A stretch of 64,000 nucleotides of DNA. Origin: Mycteria americana (taxonomy: Eukaryota; Chordata; Aves; Ciconiiformes; Ciconiidae). The position numbers and the translations under genes were made by a program. Shown piece by piece: positions 10,049-33,287 of this stretch; position 1 is the stretch's first letter, and each line of letters starts with the position of its first letter. The stretch lies in assembly GCF_035582795.1 (NCBI RefSeq), contig NC_134367.1, positions 109,788,062-109,852,061 on the forward strand. The letters are read 5' to 3'. A model generated the notes under the pieces. That model worked only from the letters and a program-made list of their open reading frames with translations. It was not told where the DNA came from and searched no databases.

Positions 10049-13000
10049 TTGGATCTCAGGCTTCATGGATACACCAATGTGGGATCACTCTTTAAAAATC
10101 AACACAGAAGCGTGACACCAATATATGATACTCGTCCACAGGTGGCACTCCATCATGAGCCCTGGCTGCATGCTAAGTAATCTTACAAATGAGCAGATCT
10201 CCTTCAGTTATGAGAAAGATGTTTACTTTGGTTTTCAGTAATGACCTTTCCTTGAGGGACTGCAGACTTACAGAGTGGAATAAACTGAGCAAGACTCTTG
10301 GAAAGTATATCTATTCTAGCATAAAACCTCCGATATGTTGGACCTGACCCTTATTCATATCTTCTGTGTAAGCATAAGAAGTTTTAATGTTATTTTGACA
10401 GATGGTGGTGTGTCTGTTTCCATTTGAAAGCCAAGCCATCTCAGTGTTTGAATTTGTGTCAGTAGTCCTATTTCCTGGTATTATTTATACCTCATGAAAT
10501 AAAACAGTCACAATTCCTCGGATATATTTGGAGGATTGTAACAGTTTATGACCAAAAATTCCCTGAGATCTCCTACTGTAAACGTTTAAGTACTAAAATG
10601 GAGCACATTAGGGCAATCCCACAGAATGTCCCTGTGTACTTCAGAACAACCACCAGCCTGGCCACAATTGCTTTTCATGAGAAACACTGATCTCCCAAGT
10701 CAAAAAGCTGCGACGTGGCTTGTCACATGATTTTCCTAGGAATGGGCACACTTCGCATTATCTGTGAGAGATCCTTCAAGGAAATGACTTAACAGATCTG
10801 TTTAAAGAGAAAAAAGCATAAATATTTTTGACGGCCATATGAATACAGTGTGGGGCTTTGCTCAAAGAGACTTTTCACTTGCTCTCAGGTCAGATGCTTC
10901 GCATGTGATGCAGCTAGGAAAAAAACATGTGAGGGGACATTCTGACTAAAAGCTGTATGGTGGTAACTCTCAAGGAAGGAGAGACTGAAACAACTCTTTG
11001 TCTTCCTATTACCCACTTCAGGGTACAGAAGAGGAGCATTAAGTGAAGCTAGATTTTTGCCACCAAAAACTACAAAGGAGGCAGGCAGAATACGCATTCT
11101 CAGAACGACAGCTGGGTTTCATGTATCCACGGCCCCAGTGCCATCAGTTCTTGTGCTTTCACGAAGGTTGCAGTACATGTAATTTTTCCGAAAACCCTTT
11201 GTCAGGTTGCACGAGACCTGCACCTCTTTGCACACACCCAACAGGGCGAGAGCAAAAGGGAGGATCCAGTGAGAATGCGGAAAGAAGTAAGGAATTTGTT
11301 TGTCTCTCAACTCCAGGCCAGAGACCTGACTAGACGCCTGTGTAATTCATGCTAACTTTCTCTTCTCCCAGAGCCCTTCATACTCAAATGCAGCATTTTT
11401 AAGAGAGAAAAAAAGCTGCAAGTTTAGCTTTTAAAGCTGCTGAGAAAGGCCAGCTGGGCTTGTAAAACCAGTTCCCATCCCTTCAGCCCTTAGAAGAAGG
11501 AGACAAAGCCCACCCAGCAGTTAAGAAAAAAGGCTGTTAGTAAGGATGGGACAAGGCCTGACTCACTCATCTCTGTTGTCTTGCAGCCTGATTATGAGCA
11601 TGGCTTTTAGTCAACCTTTAGGTATTTACAGCCTCTGACATCCACATGGCCATGCTGAATGGGGTATCTGCTACCTGCTGTTGAATCAAAGAGAGCTTGC
11701 TTCCTAAGAGGCTGCCCAATGCAGGTGAACATCCACATGCCTTGATTTCAGAGGGCTTGGGACTGCATTGAAGTCTCAGCTTTCATTTGAAAAAGGAAGT
11801 GGAAAAAACCCCACTTCTCTGCGATATTTGAGGGGAAAAATAGCAAAACAGGTGTTAGCAATGAAAATTTTCTCAGAGATTAAAAAAGCAGAAGGCAAAT
11901 GAAAACCACTCGGTATTACTATTTAAAATGTCAGGATTTGGAGGAAAAGGGGAACCTGCATCAAAATTCTGGGGCATGTGGCCTTGATAATACAACCAAA
12001 TCATTTGCAAGTCCCGGGCATCTACCGAGATAAAGGCAAATAGAGATAAACCGCTGACTGTAACTGGCCAGAGGAAGGGCAGTGAAATGAACCTAGAATT
12101 CGGAAAAACAGCATAAAAAGGGAAGGGGAAGAGTGGGCAAGAAAAAGCATTAATTACCGAAGATTGCTGTGTCCATTCTATGGTAGAAACGGCGTGAACT
12201 GAGGGAGAAAAGAATAAGGGAGACACTGATGGGTGTTAGTGAAAAATGAAGAAAGTTCACCCGTAAGAAAACACATTTGCTCCTTACTCCACAAATCACT
12301 CCATATGGATGAAATCTTCACACAGCTCCGGTGACCTTAATGGCCCTAAGAGCAACTTACCTATTGCCTGCACAGATTTATGGCAGGCCAGGGGTTTCAC
12401 TGGAACGTGCTTGTTGCTGGCTCAGTGCTGACTCTGGGCAGGCTCAGAGGGACTGGCCGGCTGCCAGCGAGGTGAAGAGCAGTGCAGTTCAGACTGTCAA
12501 TGCTTTGGCTTTGAAGATGTAAAATGTTTTAAAACAGATAAATATTTTTACTCTTATCCCAAATTTGTGTCAGATATGTAAGCTCCACATAAAAGTAAAG
12601 GGGTGTAAAGCTACTGTCAATTGTGGAAAATCTGAGTGCAACCAAAATTGCTCCTTCTCCTAATATTAAACAAACTTGACAAGCAGCTGAGCGTACAATG
12701 TGCGAAGGATTCAATTCATCAGAAAAATTCCCATTTAAAAAAACTCCAGCTGCATCAAGTGTCCAGTGGAAAGGAACTCAACAGCTCAGCACAAAGACCA
12801 AGGGTAGATACAGCCTTTGAGAGAAACGTGTTACAAAGAGCTCTGATACTCTGCTAGTGAAGAACACAGCCAAGCACAGAGTTTACCAGTTTTCCTAAAC
12901 TGACTTTTACCTTGGCAAAGGACAGCTGGTCATGCTTTCATAGGCAGCTCTCTGGGGCTCTGAAGAATATTACATGCAACTTATTTCTGTGTGCCAAGTG

Positions 13001-13914
13001 GCTCAAAATAAGGATTACGGGTATAAGGAAGGTGTATCACTTGTCACCAATATTGTGCAGGAAATCTGGGGAAAAGAATGTGATGGCCAACTTGGATTTG
13101 GAATCTGCAAAAAATTCCATTTTGTCCGATGATACACAGCAGGGCAGTTCACTTGCTGTACCTCGTGTCTCCTTCATTGCCATCTTACCCTTCGTTCCTT
13201 TTGCATACAAGATCATCACAGATGGCACAAAGCAAAGAAGAAGGTGAAGCTCTGCTGTAAATACTCCCTGTGTCTGTGCCTGAGGTTCTTCCTAAGCAAC
13301 AACAGCAGCAGAGGGAATTTACCATGACTCCAGTTTGTGTCTCTGCCCCCACAGATGATGAGCAAGTGCTCCAGAGCTGCCAGAATCTTAATGTCACTTA
13401 ACTGTTACTTGATAAAGCAATGGGAACAACAGAGGCACAGCAGTGGTTTGTATGCCGATTGAAAAACAGTTTCATCTATCTACAGGATTATCTTGCTTAC
13501 TGTCATGCTATTTTTTTTTTTTAATTTTAAACAAAAAGGCTTACACTCTGAAAATACAAACTTCCATACCCATAGCAAATAACGTGAAAATGTTTGTTAT
13601 TTTCCTGTACGCATCCCTCTGATGTATAAGCTGAGCACAGGTCAGACACAACTCCAAAAGAACCATTCTTTGGCCATTTCCTTTGGTTTCTCTATTTACT
13701 CCTCCATGCTTCCCTCTTACCTTTTTCTTTCAACCAGGATCTGCACACTCACATAGCTTTCCCATTTACTGAAGGCCACCGATAAGCATTTAAATGCCTT
13801 AAAAACGCCGGTGGCTCTGTTAGGTACAGGGTCTGTAAAAACGTAAGTTATGGGTGTAAAACCAGGCTTTTCAAGCAATTAGTTTAAAATTGCCTGTCCC
13901 CAGCATTGTAAATT
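10049..13914. other. Intergenic upstream of the PSEN2 CpG island
   Basis: Nothing recognisable: AT-rich DNA with only short open frames, a short poly-T run near 13510-13521 and no identifiable repeat family. Distal PSEN2 control elements may lie here, but the sequence alone does not show them. Confidence 0.5.
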
Positions 13915-14485
13915 TCACGCGTCCAGCTGTGAGGACGCGGTCATTAAGCTTGAGGGGAAGCTGACGGTGCCTATCGGGCAGCTCGCTCCTCTTATCTATA
14001 CACCTGGTGCTTCCACAGAGCCACTTATCGCAGCGCCTAGCCACCTCACGGCAGCCAGCAGGAGAGGGCCCCGGCCCAGCCGAGCCGCCGGCTTCCCTCG
14101 TACCGCTGAGAGGAGAAGCCCTGGCATCGGCGCCCGGTTAGCGGAGGCCACGGCTCCTTCCCGGGCGGTACCGCTCCCGCAGGCAGGCCCGCCTACCCCC
14201 GGGCCAGCTGCGGCCCCAGGGACCCCTCGCAGCCAGCACCGCCCACAGCCGCCCCACTATGGCGGCGCAGCCACCGCCCACCGCCTCACAGGCCGCCTCA
14301 CGGCCGAAGGGAGAAGGCGGGGAGAGCCGCCTTCCTATTGGCCATCCGTTTCCCACCCTTCTCTTCCATTGGAGGATGGCGGCTAGCGGGCGGGGACACC
14401 CACCGAACGACAGCCGCTGCGGCGAATCGGCGGGCGCGCTCATCTCCCCCGGCCAGAGTTGGGGCCAGAGTGCGCCGGAGCCAAT

Positions 14486-14526
14486 GGGAGCGGAGCGGCG
14501 AGGAGCCCGTGCCGTGCCGGGAGCAG
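14486..14526 (+). other. PSEN2: PSEN2 non-coding exon 1 (3' part; start undefined)
   Basis: The stretch between the direct CCAAT box and the strong donor GTAAAC at 14527 is the probable transcribed first exon. The transcription start cannot be fixed from sequence and may be upstream of 14486. Vertebrate PSEN2 genes typically have non-coding 5' exons, which agrees with the coding start lying 5.7 kb downstream. Confidence 0.5.
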
Positions 14527-14589
14527 GTAAACAGCGGCGGCTCAGGCGGCCCGGCGGGGTCGGCCGTGGGCTCTGGCTGCCCTCCCGAC

Positions 14590-14642
14590 GGGCCGGGCCG
14601 GGCCTGGCCTGGCCTGACTGGGTCTGACTGGGTCTGACTGGC
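14590..14642 (+). repeat. Short GC-rich tandem repeats just inside PSEN2 intron 1
   Basis: Tandem GGCCG and GGCCT units are followed by three copies of a GACTGGGTCT-like decamer. They start about 63 bases after the exon 1 donor. Confidence 0.8.
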
Positions 14643-14778
14643 GGCCGGCTTTCGCGGGGGGGCTTGGGATCGCCGCGCTGCTGGAGCTGTGCGAGGCCCC
14701 TTCGCTCCACGCCGGGGCCCGGCACAGAGGCTGAGGGGGAAGGAGGTCCGGCAGCATTGCTGGCTCGTTCTGGTGAAA

Positions 14779-14782
<4 letters not shown>

Positions 14783-14829
<47 letters not shown>

Positions 14830-14840
14830 GTGTGTGTGTC
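14783..14840 (+). repeat. (TA)n(TG)n compound microsatellite
   Basis: About 15 TA units run directly into about a dozen TG units. Interrupted TATG-rich sequence follows to about 14960. It lies in PSEN2 intron 1, some 250 bases past the exon 1 donor. Confidence 0.95.
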
Positions 14841-15219
14841 TGTCTACGTATATGTGTATTTTTTATGTATGTCCATATTATATATATAGTGTATGTATAA
14901 AATACCTATTTTTACATATGTCTTCGTGTATATATATGCGTAAAATATAAAAACAGATATGTATGCATATTTCTCCTGGGCGGTGGCATTCCTGCCTGCA
15001 ATCCAGGATTTCATTTGGAAGCGCTGCTGGCACACCTTCAATGGCAACCCCGATTTTTAAGCACTGGAAAGGGCAGCTGGGGAAAATGCCTGCGTGGGTG
15101 CAAGGTCTCCTGCTGGCCTCCCGCAAAATCTCTGACTGGCAGGGGGTTTTTTGTCGTGTTTTTTTTGTTTGTTTTGTTTTGTTTTTTAAGTGCCTGTTGT
15201 CTCTCTTTCTCTCCACCAG

Positions 15220-15290
15220 CCGCTGTGTGCCTGGCCAGGCTGGCCATGCGCTTGGACGGACGCAAGAGCTGACCCAGCCCCGCAGCCCCG
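15220..15290 (+). other. PSEN2: Candidate PSEN2 non-coding exon carrying a short uORF
   Basis: A strong pyrimidine tract and acceptor (CTCTCTTTCTCTCCACCAG ending 15219) precede 71 GC-rich bases and a consensus donor (CCCCG|GTGCGT at 15291). Human PSEN2 is known to have two non-coding exons before the coding start, so a second one is expected. The segment contains an ATG at 15246 opening a short upstream ORF that ends at TGA 15270-15272 (eight residues). This is an inference from splice signals; no transcript data support it here. Confidence 0.45.
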
Positions 15291-18200
15291 GTGCGTATGC
15301 TGTGCCCGCCAGCAGCTGGCAACGGGCCCCACGGGGGGAGCTGGGCCACCCGGGGCTCCGCACCCCTGTGGCTGGCTGTCCCCAGTGCCCCAGGCCCTCG
15401 GGTAGGATGTGGGAACCCAGCCCCAACACAGGTGTCCTTGGGTGTCCCCGGTGTGTCACCTCCAGCACCTGCTGGCTCAGACACCCCTGGCAGTATTAGG
15501 ACCAACGCGAGTAGCTGCTCCTGCGTGTGAAGTCTGGCCCAGGCTTTGAGGTTTTACTGGTGTAAGTAGGTCTGCAGGGCTGTGGCACCTTTATGCTGTG
15601 ACAAGAAGTTGACTGCTAGTGTAGTTGGGCTTAACGCTGGCAAAATAATCCTTCTGATGCCCTTGGGGAGGGTCTGATTTCAGCTCTGCCAGCAAAATAA
15701 CCCTTTGGGGCTCTGCGGTGCCTTTCTTGTGGGGCAAAAGAAAGTAGTGCTAGTTCAGCTATGTTGGTGTGCCCTAGAAAGGAGAAAGAGGGCTACAAAT
15801 ATCTACAACTTCCTATAATATCTCATGTTTTGTTATTTTTGCATTCTGGAGCTGAAAGTGAACGGCATTTGCAAGTTTTCTTTTGACCACTGAGATGGTG
15901 TGCTCCAAGATCCCTGTCATTTTAGCAGCATGCACATTCTGGCTTTATTTATTGGCAAGGACATGGAAATCTTTCCTTCTAATTTTGGCCACACCACTTA
16001 GGATTTCTTCAAAGTTTTTTCTTCTTCTTTGTATTTACTAACAGCAGTGATTACTACAGCCAAAACATAGGGAACATCAGGCTGTTAGTGTCAGCCCAAA
16101 GCTTTCCCTTCATCTAAATATAGCAAAGGAAAGCTAATTCTCTTCATCTAAGTGCCATCAAAGAGAACAATATGTATAAGCAGGTATTTTAACTCTCAAG
16201 TGCATTATTAAGTATTCTGCCAGCCTATAGCAAGCTGTTCTGTGCTGTATATTGTACTGGTATTATCTGTGATGGATGAAATGCAAAGCAAAGGATTTAG
16301 GTTTGTTTGCAGCACAGTGATGTTGCAGCATGAAACTAAAAGGCAAACCGAGGCTAGATCCTAATGTTAGTATGAATTAGCCCAGTTTCATCAAAATCCA
16401 TAAAGCTGATTTATTGCAGTTGAGGAAGGAGGTCCCTTGCCTGAAGGACATCTGGAACGAGAGAAATGGTGACTCCTGCTCTCCCACAGGCCTCACAAGA
16501 CTGCTGTAAAGCAGGAGTCGTCGTATTCCCACCTCAGCTGCTCCATTATAAGAAGTACTTACTACTGACCTAGTTTTTGTCCCCTTTCATTTTTGCCATG
16601 CGATTTTGAGAGTTGGTCTTTTGGCTCTTAAGCATCATATGATTTTTGAATGGGACCTAATGGCTTGAATCCATCCACAGAGGAAAAGAGGAAAACCTTG
16701 CCTGATACCCTGCAACCTGCTGGGTCAGTTTGATGATGGTATGGCATGTGTTGTCCGTCTCCTTTGTTTACTGTATTGGGTAGACCATGCTCTATAGCTT
16801 TCTGTGAATATAGATACAGCTTGCATTTCCACCCCACCCCAAAGGCTCCTCCTGTTGCTGTAGCCAGAAAGGAAGTGTGCTTGTCTCAGCCCTCCATGCT
16901 TCCCTTTTCTGAACTGTTCTTCCCCCTTTTCAGCTCAGCTGAGGAAAACACAGTCAGTATGCACTGATATATTTGGTGTCATGTGCACAAGTAGGAAAGA
17001 AGGTTCCCATGCTTTCCATTATGGGGTACTCAGTGTCCTTGGGAGGCAGAAGTCATTTCTGCAAGGCCCCTTCCCTTAGTTTAACCGGGGAAGTTATATC
17101 AGAAAACAGTGTGGCTTTATAACACCCCTTTCTTGGTTGCCTGGTGCTCTGTGGCTCCCTTTCTGTTTGGCAAGCAAGGCTCCAGGGCAGAGGCTTTCTC
17201 TTCTTTGGCTCTGCTCAGCCCAAGGGGTGCTGTTGTGCTGGGTAGGTGGGTGTGAGAGTGACCAGGCTGGTCCTTCCTCTCCTGAAGGACAGACTGCTTA
17301 AACCAAAGCTCTCTCTGGCAGCCAGCACAGCCTTGGTACCAGTTCAAAGTGCAGCTCTGATGAATAAATAGTGGCATTAGACAAACTCCCTGCCAGGTCC
17401 ACGGTGGGGCAGAGGGGGAGGGTAGGTGTTCCTGCCTCTGCAAACCATATGTCAAAGACCCCTGCTTGGCTAAGAGCCATGCTGCCGTAGGTGTTGCAGG
17501 CCTGAGGTGAGGGTGGGCTGGTTGTCTGGGAGTGAGCAGAGGGCTTGCCACTGTAAGGCTCGACCCTACTGGGAGGGGGACAGCCCAGTACTCCCTTTTC
17601 CTTCTGTGGGCACTGGCACTGGGGCTGCTGGAACCTGGCTCTGTGAAAGCAAAGGAAAACAAGTGCCCATTGTGTTTTTGAAAGAGCTAGACAGCTGATG
17701 AGCACCTCCTGTTGGCACCGGAGAGACTGAGAGTGGTGGGACAACCCCTTTGGCACGACCACATATTTAAGTCAGTTTAAGGCAGCTGTGAGTACAGTGC
17801 CTGAGGATTTGTTGAGGGCTGGTTGTTACAGGAGCTCCTGTAAAATCCCAGATGTGTTGGGATCTGTTTGTGTCAGCTCTCACTGAAACAAAAGCCTTGT
17901 AAACAAGGGACAGTAAAGCTGTGTTCAGGCCTGAGTCCACCTGCTGACCAGAAGTATTGTTGCATCTTTGCATTTGTCCATATCCTTGTTGAGGGAGAAT
18001 AACAGAAAATGTCCAGCTTAAACAGCTGTATTACAACATAAGATTCTTTTTCCATGTAATCGTGGAGGTTAGGAATTAGTACTGTGATTTTGCTATTGGT
18101 TTAACTCCTCCAGTGGGCACAATTAGGGTGCTGAAAGTAGGCTAATTGGCTGTCCCTTCTAAATCGTCTGCAGAATTGCACTGTTCATATAGCAAAAATT

Positions 18201-20167
18201 GTGTTGCAGTTTCTTAAACAGTGGGAGAAACAGTTCTTTAATATTTTCATTGGGTTGTTAGAACCTAATACTGGTCCCAAACTATCAGAGAGTAGATCTT
18301 TATTTCTTCCCTGGTCTCTGACATGGGCAGAAGGTTTTGAGAGTTATTTAAATTCTGTGGGTCACAGATCCCATGGCATGCATAACAATGTGTTCACAGA
18401 TCCAGAAGTATGTCATGAATGAATGACTTTATGTATCCGACTTCTTTAAAGAAGGCCTAAATCCTTTATACTGAACCAGAATCTAGGCTCTCAACTATAA
18501 ATTATGAGCCCCCACATATTCAGTCGGAAGAGTGTATTAAGCACCCGGAGTGGAGATTTTGGGCTCTGTAAGAAATAAGCACACAAATGCAGGTGTTGGG
18601 CGTCTCGCTCAGTAAGAACACAGTGTTACTGTGAAGCTGACTGGCCTGGCTCGAGGGCTACCCTTTTGTTTCCCATAACTGTACTAACTGTACCACTTCT
18701 ATCACTAAAAGAGGAACAAAATGATATGAAAAGGCTTGAAGAGAAGGCAGGGGAGGAGCAGATGTCTGAATAATGTTTCACTTGGGCAGATTGAGTTGAC
18801 ATTCTAAAATTTCTTGAAGGTGCCAGATGTGTTGAGGAGGTTGTGAAAGAAAGGGGAATCTCCCACTCCTCCCTCTTTTCTTCCTCCCAAGTGAATTTCA
18901 GTTTCTTTAGTGAGAAGCAAGAATATCTCACAGATCTTCAAAGTATCCACTCTGGCCTCTCAAGCTGGCTGATAGACAGCATAGTGTACTGGCTGGACTA
19001 TGAATGCATGATTCGGATTTAAGTGACTGTGTCCAAGTCACATGGCTTCTTCAGCTTCCTCTTCTGAGTTGGATATATTTCCTGAGACATACAGGCTTTT
19101 TCTTGCAAGATACTTGAGTAAAATACTGCAGAGGAGGTGTTCTTGTAGATATTGCAGTTTAACAATCCATTAGAGGTCTGGTTTTGCTTATGGACAGGTG
19201 GCTGAGAATAAAAAGGTGACTGAATTATCCTTATTTACTCCAGTTACTTTGTTAAGCTGACTTAATAAAGGCTAAAAGGAATTTTCCTACCACCTGCCTT
19301 TAGAACTTTGTGAAATCCTGGCTTTAAGGCTGTTTTGCAATGCACCTCTTCTGTCTGGTGTCTAGAAGGAAGAGCTGTTCCTTTCCTCTCTGCACTGTGC
19401 CACTGCTTTGCTTGTTTTTCTGCACAGTAGTAGGCGGAAAGAGGCCACACGTTTCTAGCCCCCACTTTTATACTCCAAGTTGTTGCCCATCCAAGTGGTT
19501 TTGCTTTTTATCACAAGGCAACATAAGGGGAAAAAAAAAGTGGCTCACCTAAGGAGACAGGTCTTTCCCTTTCTACACAAACCTCTCTTTGTCCATGGGC
19601 AAAGAGAAGAACTGCTTATGAAATTCATCTGGTTAATAAACAGTCATAACAGGGAAGACAGCATGTAACTGTTAGTGGCTTATGTAAAGCCAAGGCTCTG
19701 GGTTACTAAGAAACTTCTGCTACCTGCCGATGCTTGCAGGAGTGTTGTTTAAGAGGTGAGCTCTCTTAGCTTTCTAGCAGGCAGCCAACATTTGAGGTTA
19801 AGCTTTGTTTGGCCTGTGCAAAACAAACAGCAAGCACTGAGAAACCTCCTTTGTGAAAGTCAAGGTGTACTAATGGGAGAGGGAAAATAGAGATAGCAAC
19901 TGTGAAAGCTGTGGCAAAGAAAAAGTATTAAATTGCTTCAGTGCTGCATTTTGCTGTTCTCCCTGACTGCAAAAGTCATTGTGACATTAACTGAACGGAT
20001 TGTCATGCCTGGGGTGACAGCAGGCTAAATCAGCTGTTAGAAGGAGATGGAGTTCCACAGCGTGCTGTAGCCTCCCTGCTGAAAGTGTGTCTCCTCTTCA
20101 GACTTCCAGTTGTTTGCACTGCAGTGTTCACTGGTTCTCATTCCTTCTGCTCTGCTTGTCCCCTCAG
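15291..20167 (+). other. PSEN2: PSEN2 5' intron, no other gene seen
   Basis: About 4.9 kb of intronic DNA between the candidate non-coding exon and the first coding exon. No repeat family, RNA gene or long coding frame was recognised. Open frames near 17.1-17.8 kb on the minus strand lack any recognisable domain. Confidence 0.5.
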
Positions 20168-20220
20168 CCTTGAGTAGTGCTTGGCCGTGCTCCTCCTGAG
20201 TGCTCCTTGGGAAAGCAATA

Positions 20221-31384
<11,164 letters not shown>

Positions 31385-32610
31385 AAGAAGTGGGAGTTAA
31401 AGGATTATTTTTAAAGCTTTGCTGTGAAGTATGGTACACTGTTTGGAATAAGTGATAAAGTTTTACACTTAGTGCCATATATTTGTAAGGAAAACACTAA
31501 CTCTGTGACATGATGTGTACTAATCTAATAATTACATGTTGAACTGAGATTTTTCACAGGACTCTTGGACTCCAATGAAAAGCCTGGCTCACTGCTCATG
31601 TGAGAGCATTACTTCTATGTTATTTGATGTGCACACTGGCCGTTGTGAGCACAGAAACCTGTATGTAGCATGGGACACAGGAGAGGTGAAGAATCTGATC
31701 TGTGCTTCCAGAAGCTAAGGTGTTTTAGCCCTGGAATTGCAGTCAAGTTTAACTGTACTCTAGAATTGCTAATGCTTCACACTTTCGAAGTGTTGTGCAA
31801 ACATGCAGTACAAGTTCTACTTGTAATCAGAAAAGCATAGCAGTCAGCATGCACAGAACAAAGCCGTGCGTTACACCTGGTCGTGAGCATTAGAGAAGTA
31901 AGTGAGGCTGAACTTCATAAGCTGGCCTCTGTGCACACAACTTCTGTTGAAATTGCCCCAGATGCCTATTTATTCTGACCTTAGTCAGACATAGTGAGCC
32001 ATGATGGATCTAGACAGGATGTCAGTGGTGGGACGTTTAAACATCAGGCTTCTGGTTCTGAGCGCATCCACCACTGCAGCTAACAGCTGAAGGCAGGGCT
32101 GCCCGTTCCAGCGCATCAGATCCTCAGCGTGGGAAGACAGATACTTTTTCCTGTCTCCTCCCAGGATTTTATCTTTTTGGAAATCTTTTTCTGGGTCTAT
32201 ACTACAATCCTCAAATTACCATAAGGTGGAAATTACTGCACAACTCCAGTAAATCAGTTGACCTGTAACTTCTTGTGTGTGTTTCTGGTCTGATTTCTGT
32301 GCATTGTTGTAACCACTCCAAAGGAAGGTTTACCTTCCCTTTATGAAGAGGTCCTCTTACACCGATTGAGGCTTGGTTTACCTAGTTTTTGGTACTGTTT
32401 AAAGATTTATTTATTTTTTTTAATTACAAATTTAAAAATAGCTATTTAATGTCAAAGGGACTCTTTTGGAAATACCCTGTCACAGTTTCTATCAAAATAT
32501 GGGGGTGCAAACTTTAATCTGCTGTTACATAACTCTACATAAGGCATCATTAATGCTAGGAACGTTTACACAGCCTCAAGTGAGTTCATTAAAAAAAAAA
32601 AAAAAAAAAG
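31385..32610 (+). other. PSEN2: PSEN2 3' UTR (start certain, end undetermined)
   Basis: Sequence directly downstream of the stop codon is AT-rich and includes TTTATTTATTTT (near 32406). No canonical AATAAA was found close to the stop. An ATTAAA runs into the A19 tract at 32591-32609 and is one possible end. ATTAAA (36443-36448) and AATAAA (36457-36462) are possible distal ends. The true end cannot be set from sequence alone. Confidence 0.4.
32591..32609 (+). repeat. Poly-A run of 19 bases
   Basis: A19 directly after TTCATT downstream of PSEN2. It may be a simple genomic tract. Confidence 0.9.
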
Positions 32611-33267
32611 CACAGTGCCTGTTGCCAGTAAAAAATACAGGTCTGACTGAACCTTACTGCTTTCTCCACCTTTTAAAATCTTTTATTTCTACTCCAAGAG
32701 TCAGTTTTTTAGAAATAGCCAAGTTCTGTGATTTTTTTTTTTCCTTTTCTTTTAACTTGAGTGTCTATTACACAAACAAGCTCTGTTTTCTTTGGCAGCT
32801 GATCAATGTCAGTGTTTCAAAATGTAACATTATGCAAGATTTTGTGAATAATGCGATGTCATTGAGAGATGCAGAATTTCATCTCTGAAAATACTTTTTA
32901 GATAAGGCTTTGAACTACGCATTTTTAAGGTAGTGCTTTTTCCAATAGACTTGTTCAAGCTAATCTACTTTGATATTTAACAAGGACATCAAACAGGTGA
33001 TTCAAACAAATTTTTAAAAAGTGTGTAAGGGTTTTTACGAGTTGTGTGTGTCTCAGACAAGTAATTCTTGCTCTTTATTTAGTTTTCTGTCCTCATTTCT
33101 TACACTTGCAATATTTGGACTTAACAGCTGCACAGAGTTAATTATTACTAAAAGGTATTTCCTTTGGAAATGTAAATCACTAGAGCTCTGTCTGCTGATT
33201 TTTAAGGTTTATGTGAGAGTTGGGTTTTCTTTTTGTTTGTTTGTTTTTTGGGTTTGGTTGGTGGTTG

Positions 33268-33287
33268 TTTTTTTTTTTTTTTTTTTT
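33268..33287 (+). repeat. Poly-T run of 20 bases
   Basis: T20 preceded by GTTTGTTTGTTTTTTGGG-type T/G-rich sequence. No element body was recognised. Confidence 0.9.

Larger units (their letters stand above)
13915..14760 (+). promoter_or_regulatory. PSEN2: CpG-island promoter of PSEN2
   Basis: The base composition changes abruptly to GC- and CpG-rich. CCAAT boxes lie at 14337-14341 and 14368-14372 (both inverted, ATTGG) and at 14481-14485 (direct, CCAATGGGAG). ATGGCGGC motifs of the YY1 type are at 14259-14266 and 14376-14383. There is no TATA box, as expected for a housekeeping promoter with dispersed starts. A first-exon donor GAGCAG|GTAAAC follows at 14526/14527. Assignment to PSEN2 is inferred from orientation and from its being the only CpG island upstream of the coding exons. 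Confidence 0.75.

Noticed and set aside
14138-14725. 195-codon minus-strand frame in the PSEN2 CpG island
   Set aside because: GC-rich, low-complexity and overlapping frames on the other strand; no sign of a divergent coding gene.
17117-17762. Overlapping minus-strand frames of 181 and 154 codons in the PSEN2 5' intron
   Set aside because: Two overlapping frames cannot both be real, neither shows a known domain, and no splice or promoter signals frame them.
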